From SHAN690 sp038131955 (GTDB taxonomy: Bacteria; Bacteroidota; Bacteroidia; Flavobacteriales_G; Salibacteraceae), in assembly GCA_038131955.1 (NCBI GenBank), contig JAYPQK010000002.1:434001-498000 (forward strand): a stretch of DNA of 64,000 nt, in the 5' to 3' direction. This document shows, piece by piece, positions 8,877 to 16,350 of the stretch. Every line of letters starts with the position of its first letter. Position 1 is the first letter of the stretch. Made by a program: the position numbers and the translations under genes. The notes below the pieces were generated by a model, which saw only the letters and a program-made list of their open reading frames with translations, did no database searches and had not been told where the DNA came from.

Positions 8877-9254
8877 CTATTTAGCGGTCTCAATGAGCCA
8901 AGTAAAGGCTTCGTCTCGATCCATAAAAGCGCCGACGTCCGCCCCTTGCGAATTCCAATCCTCGGCCACTACTTGAAAGGTCTCATAATACTCTGGGCAC
9001 ACCACAATGGCCGTATGCACCAACTTGAGTTCGTGTTCAATCCCGCTGTAGTATCGTCGGAAAAACTCCACCGCATCATCTTGGGATGGTAGTCCAGAGG
9101 TTTCGGACACATCGAGTAAAAAGGAAAAGTTATGAGAAAACGCGAACAATCGGCACTCCTTGCCGATCTCGGCCAGTCGACGTATGTCAACCGGACCGCT
9201 GACTTTGCATTCAACAATACGCTCGTTCGGATGAACAGATCGTTTTTCTGTCAT
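8877..9254 (-). CDS. SpoIIAA-like (SEC14-type fold) protein
   Basis: A 125-residue protein from ATG 9254, preceded by AGGTG; an upstream in-frame ATG at 9281 would add nine residues. It has alternating strands and helices: FSFLLDVSETSGLPS, a helix around AVEFFRRYYSG, then VHTAIVVCPEYYETF and a C-terminal DRDEAFTWLIET. This layout matches the STAS/SpoIIAA-like fold seen in many small Bacteroidota proteins. The stop is two bases from the convergent 8503 gene. Partner and role unknown. Confidence 0.7.
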   Translation of the reverse strand: MTEKRSVHPNERIVECKVSGPVDIRRLAEIGKECRLFAFSHNFSFLLDVSETSGLPSQDDAVEFFRRYYSGIEHELKLVHTAIVVCPEYYETFQVVAEDWNSQGADVGAFMDRDEAFTWLIETAK

Positions 9255-9351
9255 TATGGCGTTTTCACCTCGTACCCCCATAGCACATCAATGATAATGA
9301 AGTTAGGATGGAAAACCTAAATAAATCACGCCCGGATTGAGTGAAAGGCGA

Positions 9352-9519
9352 TTAGTTGTCCATTGCCTCAATCTGCCTCATCACCTCTTCTGCTTCGGCC
9401 ATCTTCGCATCCCCCGCCTTTCTATTGGTCTGAGACAGCTTATGTGCCTCCGCCATCAGCTTCTTGTACCTATCCTGCAATTTCTCCTTTTGACTCTTTG
9501 ATTTGAAGAATAATCCCAT
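9352..9519 (-). CDS. Lacal_2735-family small protein
   Basis: A 55-residue open frame with ATG at 9519 and TAA at 9352. It reads MGLFFKSKSQKEKLQ, then KLMAEAHKLSQTNRKAGD and KMAEAEEVMRQIEAM. This is the compact helical protein known in Bacteroidota as the Lacal_2735 family: a short basic start, a QxxYKKLMxEAHKLS helix, a TNRKA turn and a second helix. Function is unknown. It is charged and without a membrane segment. Standard length, no sign of damage. Confidence 0.85.
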   Translation of the reverse strand: MGLFFKSKSQKEKLQDRYKKLMAEAHKLSQTNRKAGDAKMAEAEEVMRQIEAMDN

Positions 9520-9607
9520 GGTGTTTCGTTTGGAGATAACAACAAGGTTTAGCCGAGATGGTTGGGGAATGGGGAATGGGGAGCTGGGAGCAGTGAAGTG
9601 GGTAGTA

Positions 9608-9665
9608 GGGAACCGAGGAGCGTGAGCGACGAGCTCAGTGACTGAGCGTGAGCGAAGGAGCTAAT
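9608..9665. repeat. Dispersed repeat, copy 1 (second copy inverted at 36731-36780)
   Basis: The stretch contains AACCGAGGAGCGTGAGCGAC, GAGCTCAGTGACTGAGCG and GAAGGAGCTAA. The reverse complement matches 36731-36780 closely (GAGCTCGTCGC, ACGCTCCTCGGTT). Both copies sit inside G-rich word-like repeats, here made of GGGGAATGGGG and GAGCTGGGAGC. Confidence 0.7.
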
Positions 9666-9692
9666 GGGGAATGGGGAGCTGGGAGCTGACAG

Positions 9693-9727
9693 CTAAAAAA
9701 AGAAAGCGACCCCTTTCGAGATCGCTT
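9693..9727 (-). terminator. Minus-strand terminator with no gene in front of it
   Basis: On the minus strand a hairpin (AAGCGA/TCGCTT, 9704-9709 with 9722-9727) is followed by CTTTCTTTTTTTAGC. No minus-strand protein gene ends here, so it could close an RNA transcribed from 9.73-10.4 kb, or belong to a lost gene. Confidence 0.5.
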
Positions 9728-10410
9728 CCAATTTCTTGCTGCAATTCAGTCGATTCACAACAAGTTGCCAAGATGTCCAAAATTCAACGCCTGATCCCGA
9801 TTGCTCGGAATACTTGATCCACTGACCACACTATTTTCAACCAAAGTCTCCAATAGCCCCTTCTACTTACTTTCGCTTTCGAAGAGCGATGACACTCACT
9901 GAACGTGAGGTCATAGCCACTTGCCCGGGACGGTGCCCTGGCAAGATTCACGTCGCTGCCGAAGCAACTCCGCCTTAGGACTTACGCCATCCTCCGCCCT
10001 CTTTTCATCAAGCGGCCTACTTTGCTGCGCCCTTCTGTTCCACTTTACCCCCTAAACTTCCGAAGTAGATCTAGAGTTGTGGACTTTCAGATTCCGGTGC
10101 CGTAATCTATCCGTAAACGGATCAACTTGCTGGCCGAAACCCCTTCGGTATCGCTTCAAAGAACGCTCGTCCGAGAATCTATCACCCTAAGGTGAGTCAA
10201 TGTCTTTCTTTCACGTTGACAATGTCAATATTAGACCATAACCCACTGAAAACAAAGAAAATGCACCCAATAGAAATCAACAGGTTATCATCATAGGTTA
10301 TCAACAATTGTTGATAGTCACACTCTCCCCTTTGCTCACAGGCTTCACCGTTTGCTCATTCCTTCTCGCGGTTCGACTTCCACTGATTAATTTCGAAGAA
10401 ATTATGTGCC
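9728..10410. other. Non-coding stretch with consecutive hairpins
   Basis: About 680 bases without a credible protein. Three inverted repeats follow each other: CGCT/AGCG at 9874-9888, TGACACTCACTGAACGTGAG with its closing GTCA at 9890-9913, and TTGCCCGGGACGGTGCCCTG closed by GCAA at 9921-9944. Further on, an 18-bp perfect palindrome TATCAACAATTGTTGATA lies at 10299-10316. I looked for RNase P, tmRNA and SRP RNA consensus boxes on both strands and did not see them. Confidence 0.45.
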
Positions 10411-11904
10411 ATGAGGTATAGCTTACTCCTTTGCTCCATATTGTTCGCGACGCGATTCTTCGCTCTTGATGCATATTTCAACCATGCGGTATTCCAATCA
10501 ATGGAACAGGGCGCCTATGTGGAGACCCACATGCTCTTCAACGCCTCTTCGTTGAGATACGCTCAGTCGGTAGATGGATACCAAGCGCGAGTAGAACTGA
10601 CCTACATCTTCGAACAAGAAGGCAAGGTGGCCGGATTCTCCAAGAACATTGTGAAGAGTCCCTACACTCCGGATTCATTGAATGCCATTGTCGACTTCCT
10701 GGACCTTCAACGGTTCAACCTACCCGCCAATCAATACAAATTGATCATCAAGCTTCGTGACCTCAACAATCCATCGGATACGGTTTCGTTGAACCAAGAC
10801 GTAGTCATTGAACCGCTTCAAGAGAATGCCCATTTCAGCGACCTTGTGTTTCTAGACACGGTATACGACAACGGAGGAAAGCAGGGTAAGTTCTCCCGCG
10901 GAAACCTAGATATGATCCCACGCATATCCGGATATCACGGTCCCGAGACCCATACCATGCGTCTTTATGCCGAGCTCTACAATACCGAGTTCGAATTAGG
11001 CGGACAAGAAGACTACCTCTTGGTATTCGATATCCTAGACGCAAGAGATGAGCGCATATTAGGTACTTACCACGCCATGAAGCGGATGAAAGGCAGTGAG
11101 GTTCAAGCCGTCTTCCATTCGTGGGACATCAGCGCTTTGCCTACTGGCAACTTCATCGCTCAAGTAGAAGCTCGCAATCGAAACAATGAGGTGATCGCAA
11201 TTCAACGAAGCACGGTGCAGCGATACAACATCGTGCCCGCCTCGGACGACATCAATGATATGCATCTCAGCGAAACCTTCGTGGGTGCGCTTAGTGAGGA
11301 TTCCCTGCGCACGTTCGTCTACTGCATGAAATACCAAGCCTCAACCTTCGAAGAGAAATACATCGAGGATAATTGGCAAGAAGGAGATACGACTGAATTG
11401 CGTCGTTTCTTCTACACCTTCTGGCGCGACCGCAACGCCATCGATCCGGAGTCGGCTTGGAAGCGCTATGAAAAACAGATCGCCTATGCCGAAAAGGAAT
11501 TCAGTCTCGGCGGAGGACGACGCCACGCTTGCAGAACAGACCGCGGCAGGGTATACCTCCACTATGGAAAACCCAACACACGAGTGATCCAAAACCGCGA
11601 ACCCAATGCCTCTCCCTATGAGATCTGGCACTACTACAAGACTGAAAAGAAGTCCGACGCTAAGTTCGTCTTCTACGATCGAACCTTGGTTACAAACGAC
11701 TACGTCCTACTCCACTCGAATGTACCCGGTGAAGCCGTTGACTATGCGTGGTACCAACGCCTGAGCACACCGGCTGTGAACCCATCCGGGAACGACGAAC
11801 CGATCAATAGCCAAGGGCATGTGACCGACTATCGCAACATGCAGGGAATGCAAATGGACGAAGTGGGTAGTCGTGCCCTAGAATACTGGAATAACCCACG
11901 ATAG
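10411..11904 (+). CDS. GWxTD domain-containing secreted protein
   Basis: A 497-residue protein with an N-terminal signal peptide (MRYSLLLCSILFATRFFALD). The first 290 residues are rich in beta strands. The C-terminal part has YTFWRDRNAIDPESAWKRYE, GGGRRHACRTDRGRVYLHYG and KPNTRVIQNREPNASPYE and EIWHYY, which is the signature of the GWxTD domain of Bacteroidota and relatives: a FWxxRD/TP-like entry, a TDRGRVYLxYG core and a PYEIWxY strand. The domain is of unknown function and is found in periplasmic or surface proteins. The gene stands alone, followed by tRNA-Lys. Start ATG 10411 gives the signal peptide directly. Confidence 0.85.
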   Translation: MRYSLLLCSILFATRFFALDAYFNHAVFQSMEQGAYVETHMLFNASSLRYAQSVDGYQARVELTYIFEQEGKVAGFSKNIVKSPYTPDSLNAIVDFLDLQRFNLPANQYKLIIKLRDLNNPSDTVSLNQDVVIEPLQENAHFSDLVFLDTVYDNGGKQGKFSRGNLDMIPRISGYHGPETHTMRLYAELYNTEFELGGQEDYLLVFDILDARDERILGTYHAMKRMKGSEVQAVFHSWDISALPTGNFIAQVEARNRNNEVIAIQRSTVQRYNIVPASDDINDMHLSETFVGALSEDSLRTFVYCMKYQASTFEEKYIEDNWQEGDTTELRRFFYTFWRDRNAIDPESAWKRYEKQIAYAEKEFSLGGGRRHACRTDRGRVYLHYGKPNTRVIQNREPNASPYEIWHYYKTEKKSDAKFVFYDRTLVTNDYVLLHSNVPGEAVDYAWYQRLSTPAVNPSGNDEPINSQGHVTDYRNMQGMQMDEVGSRALEYWNNPR

Positions 11905-11935
11905 ATCAGGCCTACTTCGATTTCTTTGAATTCAA

Positions 11936-11966
11936 TTTGATTTCGTAAAAGTTGCGCCTATATTTG
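11936..11966 (+). promoter_or_regulatory. Bacteroidota-type promoter of tRNA-Lys
   Basis: TTTG at 11936-11939, a spacer of exactly 19 bases, then TATATTTG at 11959-11966. This is a full match to the Bacteroidota sigma consensus (TTTG at -33, TAnnTTTG at -7), 19 bases upstream of the mature tRNA start. Confidence 0.85.
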
Positions 11967-11985
11967 CACCCCTCAAAATTGAGGC

Positions 11986-12058
11986 GACCGGTTAGCTCAG
12001 TTGGTAGAGCAATACACTTTTAATGTATGGGTCCAGGGTTCGAGCCCCTGACCGGTCA
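11986..12058 (+). tRNA. tRNA-Lys (anticodon TTT)
   Basis: A 73-base cloverleaf: 7-bp acceptor stem GACCGGT/ACCGGTC, D arm GCTC...GAGC, anticodon stem ATACA/TGTAT with loop CTTTTAA, giving anticodon TTT, variable loop GGGTC, and T arm CAGGG/CCCTG with TTCGAGC. The discriminator base is A at 12058. CCA is not encoded. Confidence 0.97.
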
Positions 12059-12072
12059 CGAAGAGAACGGTA

Positions 12073-12099
12073 AAACCTCAGCGTAAGCTGGGGTTTTTT
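12073..12099 (+). terminator. Terminator of tRNA-Lys
   Basis: Stem AACCTCAGC/GCTGGGGTT with loop GTAA, followed by a run of six T. Confidence 0.85.
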
Positions 12100-12171
12100 C
12101 ATTTCTGAGCTATGCGAAGAAATGAACCAGGGGTGAGAAGTTTATACCGAGCGAGCCAAGCGAGTCGAGGT

Positions 12172-12218
12172 GAGCCCCTGCCTGCCCGACGCAATGAAAG
12201 GAAGGCGGGACCGGTCAC
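12172..12218 (+). other. Second copy of the tRNA-Lys 3' end, split by 29 bases
   Basis: GAGCCCCTG (12172-12180) and ACCGGTCAC (12210-12218) repeat the last 18 bases of the tRNA-Lys region (ending 12059). A 29-base segment at 12181-12209 (beginning CCTGCCCGACG, ending GGAAGGCGGG) separates the two halves. A duplicated tRNA tail is what integration at a tRNA or partial gene duplication leaves behind. Confidence 0.55.
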
Positions 12219-12226
12219 AAAAACAT

Positions 12227-12256
12227 AAAAGCCCCTTCGCTTGAAGGGGCTTTTTT
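12227..12256 (+). terminator. Second terminator behind the tRNA tail copy
   Basis: A 12-bp perfect stem (AAAAGCCCCTTC/GAAGGGGCTTTT) with loop GCTT and a T run. It is consistent with a former second tRNA or small unit ending here. Confidence 0.8.
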
Positions 12257-12410
12257 CATTTCCATCCCTTTGTCTGTCAACCTCGCGGACCACTTCACCT
12301 TTATTCGAATCTCACCCCCTTCTGCTCAAAGAATCCAGTAATTTTGGATACTTGCATCTGCGCTCGGGTTCAACCCTACCGCGCGATACTAAAACAGCCA
12401 TTCATCTAGC

Positions 12411-14261
12411 ATGAGCACTTTCATCGGCATTCTCTCAAAACGTGGTAAAGACATTCCGGTCGAGAACCTTCGTTCTATGATCGCTTCGTCCCAGAATCAC
12501 CACGACCAAGAGTCGATCATCGGTATTCGTCGGGATTTGAGCATCACTCCCTTGCCGCGCGAATTGAGCCAAGAACATGCGCGAGAGATATTGGGGGTAT
12601 GCTTCTTAGGAATGAGTCATTCCGAATTGGAAGGAAACCCAATTCCTCAGAACTCCGTCGACACGGTGACCACCCTTTTCGATGGCGAGGTATACGCCTA
12701 CCAAGGTGTCGACTTGAAGGAAGAGGATGAACCCTACCACGACTTTATCAGTCGGATGTTCATGCGAGATGGATCGGACACCCTCCACAACCTCAACGCC
12801 CAGTTCATGGCGCTGATCCTAGATCAACGCAAACAGGAGATCATCTTAGTCAGAGACAAGCACGGAAGCAAGAGCGTCTTCTACACGGAGAATGCAGACT
12901 ACTTCAGCTTCGCCAATGCGGCGCGCTTTCTTTTTACATCACCGGGCTATCAAGTGGCCATGGACGAGGAAGGGTTTTGGAATAACCTAAGCTTCCCTGC
13001 CCCTCCCCAACCGCAGACCGTGTATAAAGGCATTCACGCCTTGGAACGCGGACACTACCTCACCGTTGGCGACAAAACGGAGATACATCGGTACTACCGT
13101 ATCGAGGTGAACCGCCAAGAGAAGTGGGACGACCAAGAAGCCGGACAGATGATCGATGAGGCGATGAAGAAGTCGATCAAGCGCCGTGTGAAGGGAAAAG
13201 CGAGCATTGGAGCCCCGATCAGTGGCGGTGTGGATTCACCTTACATCTGCGCACATGCGGCACAGCACATCAACAACCTGGATGTCTACACCTTCAGTCT
13301 CAGCGATCCGGCCTTTGCGCCGATGAACGAGCACGAAAAGGCAGCGCTGACGGCCCACAAGTATGGAATGAACCACCGGGTGAAGTTCTACTCGGTGCAA
13401 GATCTCTTCGAAGACTACGACAAGATCATCGAAATGTATGATCAGATCGGAAACAACTTTGGGACGTACTATTATGTCGCCAAGCAAGCAGCGGAAGGGG
13501 GAAACGGCACGGTGCTCACAGGGCTTGCTGCCGATGAGATTCACGGTGGATTCCATTACTTCAAGTTCATCAAGCTCTGGCAGGCGATCAAACTCTTCCC
13601 TGCCATCACATCCCTCATTCCTCGCGGCTACAGCAGTCGAATGGAAGACCTCAAGAACCTGTCGCTCGCCAAGTCTATCGACGATTACTACGCCCACGCG
13701 TTCAGTAAGTTGAAGGAGCGCGAGAAGCACCTCCTCTTCCCTCATATCAAGGGATACCATTCACACCGGTCCATTCACGAGCTCTACAACCATGACAACC
13801 TGAAGTTCACCGATGACGTCGAAGGGCTACTCTACTTCATGTTTGCCAATGTACCGAACCATCACCTCTATCGATTCGAACAGTTCGCCAACCACTTCGG
13901 ACTCAAGGTGCGTCACCCTTTCTTGGATGACGATGTGGTAGACGTTGCGTTCCGTGTTCCAAGCGTATGGAAGGTCAAAGGCGATGTGCGTAAGATCGCA
14001 CTCAAACGAGCGGCCAAGCCCTACTTACCTCCTGAGTCGCTGGTAAAGAAGAAGCTAGGACTCATGCTGCCTCTGGGATCGTGGTTGAACAACGAACTGG
14101 CAGACTTTGCCCATACCCACATCAACGACCTCAAAAAGCGACCAGAAGTAAGCCCGGCAGGAGTTGACTACATGGTAAAGACCTACCAACCCATCAAGCC
14201 CGCGAAGATCATGAAGCTCATCATGATCGAGCTCTGGTTCAAGCGCTTTATGGATCAGTGA
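12411..14261 (+). CDS. Asparagine-synthetase-like protein lacking the glutaminase cysteine
   Basis: A 616-residue protein with the two-domain layout of glutamine-dependent asparagine synthetase. The N-terminal Ntn domain is recognisable (FDGEVYAYQGVD, LVRDKHGSKSVFYTEN near residues 145-160), but the protein begins MSTFIGILSK, so the essential Cys2 of class II amidotransferases is absent. The C-terminal ATP-pyrophosphatase domain has ISGGVDSPYICAHAAQ (PP-loop, about residues 268-283), TGLAADEIHGGFHYF and RHPFLDDDVVDVAFRVPS. In ordinary AsnB the PP-loop is SGGLDSS-like and the second motif ends DELFGGY, so both are variants here. It probably adenylates a carboxylate and uses free ammonia or an amine. 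It stands alone. Product unknown; peptide or secondary-metabolite amidation is possible. Confidence 0.85.
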   Translation: MSTFIGILSKRGKDIPVENLRSMIASSQNHHDQESIIGIRRDLSITPLPRELSQEHAREILGVCFLGMSHSELEGNPIPQNSVDTVTTLFDGEVYAYQGVDLKEEDEPYHDFISRMFMRDGSDTLHNLNAQFMALILDQRKQEIILVRDKHGSKSVFYTENADYFSFANAARFLFTSPGYQVAMDEEGFWNNLSFPAPPQPQTVYKGIHALERGHYLTVGDKTEIHRYYRIEVNRQEKWDDQEAGQMIDEAMKKSIKRRVKGKASIGAPISGGVDSPYICAHAAQHINNLDVYTFSLSDPAFAPMNEHEKAALTAHKYGMNHRVKFYSVQDLFEDYDKIIEMYDQIGNNFGTYYYVAKQAAEGGNGTVLTGLAADEIHGGFHYFKFIKLWQAIKLFPAITSLIPRGYSSRMEDLKNLSLAKSIDDYYAHAFSKLKEREKHLLFPHIKGYHSHRSIHELYNHDNLKFTDDVEGLLYFMFANVPNHHLYRFEQFANHFGLKVRHPFLDDDVVDVAFRVPSVWKVKGDVRKIALKRAAKPYLPPESLVKKKLGLMLPLGSWLNNELADFAHTHINDLKKRPEVSPAGVDYMVKTYQPIKPAKIMKLIMIELWFKRFMDQ

Positions 14262-14368
14262 TCTATCTCAGTGGCTCTGAGACAGCGTGTCGCGGTGTAT
14301 CCTTTTGCCTTGCCAAAACGATGAGATCCATGTTCCCAATTATTAGTCTTCTCTAATCTTGTTCTGTT

Positions 14369-14656
14369 CTTTTGGCTTGACCCAAAAGAACCAAAAAGTC
14401 AAGGCCTTGCCGCGTGCTCCGTAGAACCGAGCGAAGCGAGTTCACGAATACCCGCAAAAAACAACAGATCATGAGTAGCTGCAGCTTTTGCAGAGTGGCC
14501 ATCGAACCCATGTTTGAGCTCAGGCATCCACGCCTTTGGCGTGGCTAATGCCATTTGCGAGTTTGGGTGAGATAGCGTCCAAAAGCTAGCAGTTCAAGGT
14601 GGCAAGGCACAGCCTTGACTTTTTCTTTGCTTCTTTCTTTTGGGTCAAGCCAAAAG
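14369..14656. mobile_element. MITE-like element with long inverted repeats
   Basis: Left arm 14369-14411 begins CTTTTGGCTTGACCCAAAAG and continues to AAAAAGTCAAGGCCTTGCC. Right arm 14601-14656 is its inverse with two short insertions, ending TTTTGGGTCAAGCCAAAAG. The 190-base interior has no open frame of use and contains small hairpins such as CCACGCCTTTGGCGTGG. This is the shape of a non-autonomous transposable element; no transposase is in the window. The whole spacer 14262-14764 holds nothing else recognisable. Confidence 0.6.
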
Positions 14657-14764
14657 AAAGAAAGTTAAGCACAGTTATTAAACACTAACTCTTAGCAGAA
14701 TAAAAGAACCGAGCGCGAAACACCGGTCAGTCTAGCTAATTTCATTGTATCAAATTGTTCTAGC

Positions 14765-15508
14765 ATGCGCCTCCCCTTACTCCTCTCTTTTGTCCTTCTC
14801 TTTAGCCTTTCCAGCGAAGCTCAGAAATGGCATCTCTTCACCGAGGCGGGAATCGTAGAACCGCTAGAAACCATAGAAGACCAGGGAGGTACCGTGACTT
14901 GGTCGATCAATACCTCTCCCATCCTCGTGGGCGGGATACAACGTCGGCATCGACGCATTGAGCAGTCGCTGGGTTATCACTTCATGAACTACTGGACTAC
15001 TGCCCCACGTTGGATCGACGACAATGTTGGCGGGACGAGTTCCGGACCAAACTACATTCATTCTCTATTTTATCGCCTAGGAGTAGATCTTATGAAACCA
15101 GATCGGAGAATGGCGATCATACCTAATGTGCAAGTACGCTTGGGTTATCTTCCCGACAACAAATGGGACAATAATTCCGTCCCGCTGGATAGCGCATTGC
15201 TCGGTTACGGATCCATAGGCACCGTCAGAAATGGCGACACGGTTACTCTCTATTCTAACTTCGACTACAACCGGTTGATGTCCGACATCCTATTCAATGT
15301 ATCCGCTGGACTTGAGTTTCGCTTTTTCAATCGGAAGAGGATCAACCTCAGCATCATTCCTCAGTACTCACACGGATTGGTCCTTATTCACCAAGCGGAC
15401 ACTTGGTATACCGATTTCATCAAGGGGAAGTCGGGTCATGCCATACTTACCGCGCACGGCAGCCATGTTGGGGTGTTAGGGAAGTTGACCTTACAGTTGA
15501 ACAAGTAG
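14765..15508 (+). CDS. Outer-membrane beta-barrel protein, hypothetical
   Basis: A 247-residue protein with a signal peptide (MRLPLLLSFVLLFSLSSEAQ, cut after AQ). The rest alternates hydrophobic and polar residues in strands with aromatic ends, e.g. LFYRLGVDLMK, IPNVQVRLGYLP, FNVSAGLEFRFF and HVGVLGKLTLQLNK, ending in a strand as barrels do. It is probably inserted in the outer membrane. I do not recognise a family. The stop lies 12 bases from the convergent damaged barrel gene. Start ATG 14765 is right after a 100-base spacer from the inverted-repeat element. Confidence 0.75.
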   Translation: MRLPLLLSFVLLFSLSSEAQKWHLFTEAGIVEPLETIEDQGGTVTWSINTSPILVGGIQRRHRRIEQSLGYHFMNYWTTAPRWIDDNVGGTSSGPNYIHSLFYRLGVDLMKPDRRMAIIPNVQVRLGYLPDNKWDNNSVPLDSALLGYGSIGTVRNGDTVTLYSNFDYNRLMSDILFNVSAGLEFRFFNRKRINLSIIPQYSHGLVLIHQADTWYTDFIKGKSGHAILTAHGSHVGVLGKLTLQLNK

Positions 15509-15520
15509 CAATTATTCTAC

Positions 15521-16318
15521 CTAATCCCACTGATCTAAGCGGGGCTTCTTACCAAATGTGAAACCAAGGTAGAATTCAAAAAAGAGGTTCGACATTTCGG
15601 ACTCACCCATGTAGTGAAAGGGGTAACCTACCACCGTCGCTCCAGCGAACAGGCCAAAACCTGCATTCTTGAATCCATAGGTCTTTTGAGCACCGATACG
15701 ATAACCTAGACGATTGAAGTCCGGGGCCACATAATCCGAAGTCACGCGCTCAAACACCTCCTGTCGATCTTGATTTTGGACCAAATAGACAGGATAAAAC
15801 TGAGCAAAAGCATAAGTAACTTGCGCGAACAGTTTGGCTTGCTGCCAATAGGTATACTCTTTACCATCCGTGATTTAACTCACGCTCTCCAAGAACTCAA
15901 CACTCACACCTGCTACTCCTGAGAATGCATTCAAGTTGCCCGTTTGATAGGGTCTGTCGACGGTCGAACCCGGAAACTGGGTGGAATCGATCGCAGCAAG
16001 GCTGAATCCACTCGATTGACGGTGATAATTCAGGCCTACATCCAGATTGACGGTTTTAGACGAGACCCTTGGAAGCCGAGCCTTGTAGACTATTGTAACA
16101 TATTCAGAACCCGCTGATTCATAGTCGATATTCACATACCGTTCGCGATTATCATCGAACTGGAGGATTTTATAGTGAAACACAGGGTGACAATCCAAGA
16201 GCGTACGATAGATCGTCCTGTCTTCTAGTGGGTTGTAGCCGATTGTAGCATCAAGGTCTCGACCATAGGGAGTAAACACATCCATAGTTACCCACATGGA
16301 GCGATCAATTCGGTACAT
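15521..16318 (-). pseudogene. Outer-membrane barrel protein interrupted by an in-frame TAA
   Basis: Two segments, 16318-15878 and 15874-15521, are in one frame and separated only by TAA at 15875-15877. The sense continues through the stop: before it VSVEFLESVS, after it ITDGKEYTYWQQAKLFAQVT and later FFEFYLGFTFGKK, a typical last barrel strand. The start is also unclear: in another frame, directly after the stop of the PKD gene, a hydrophobic FVLLLGISLLLC could be a signal peptide, so a frameshift near 16320 is likely. It lies 32 bases downstream of the giant PKD gene on the same strand and may have been co-transcribed. Specific function unknown. Confidence 0.6.
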
Positions 16319-16350
16319 AGGAGTAAGGAAATACCAAGTAAGAGGACGAA

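Noticed and set aside
10299..10316. Chromosomal origin of replication
   Set aside because: Only one palindrome with imperfect DnaA-like arms, no dnaA or parAB genes and no cluster of boxes.
9728..10410. RNase P RNA, tmRNA or SRP RNA
   Set aside because: The conserved boxes of these RNAs were not found on either strand.
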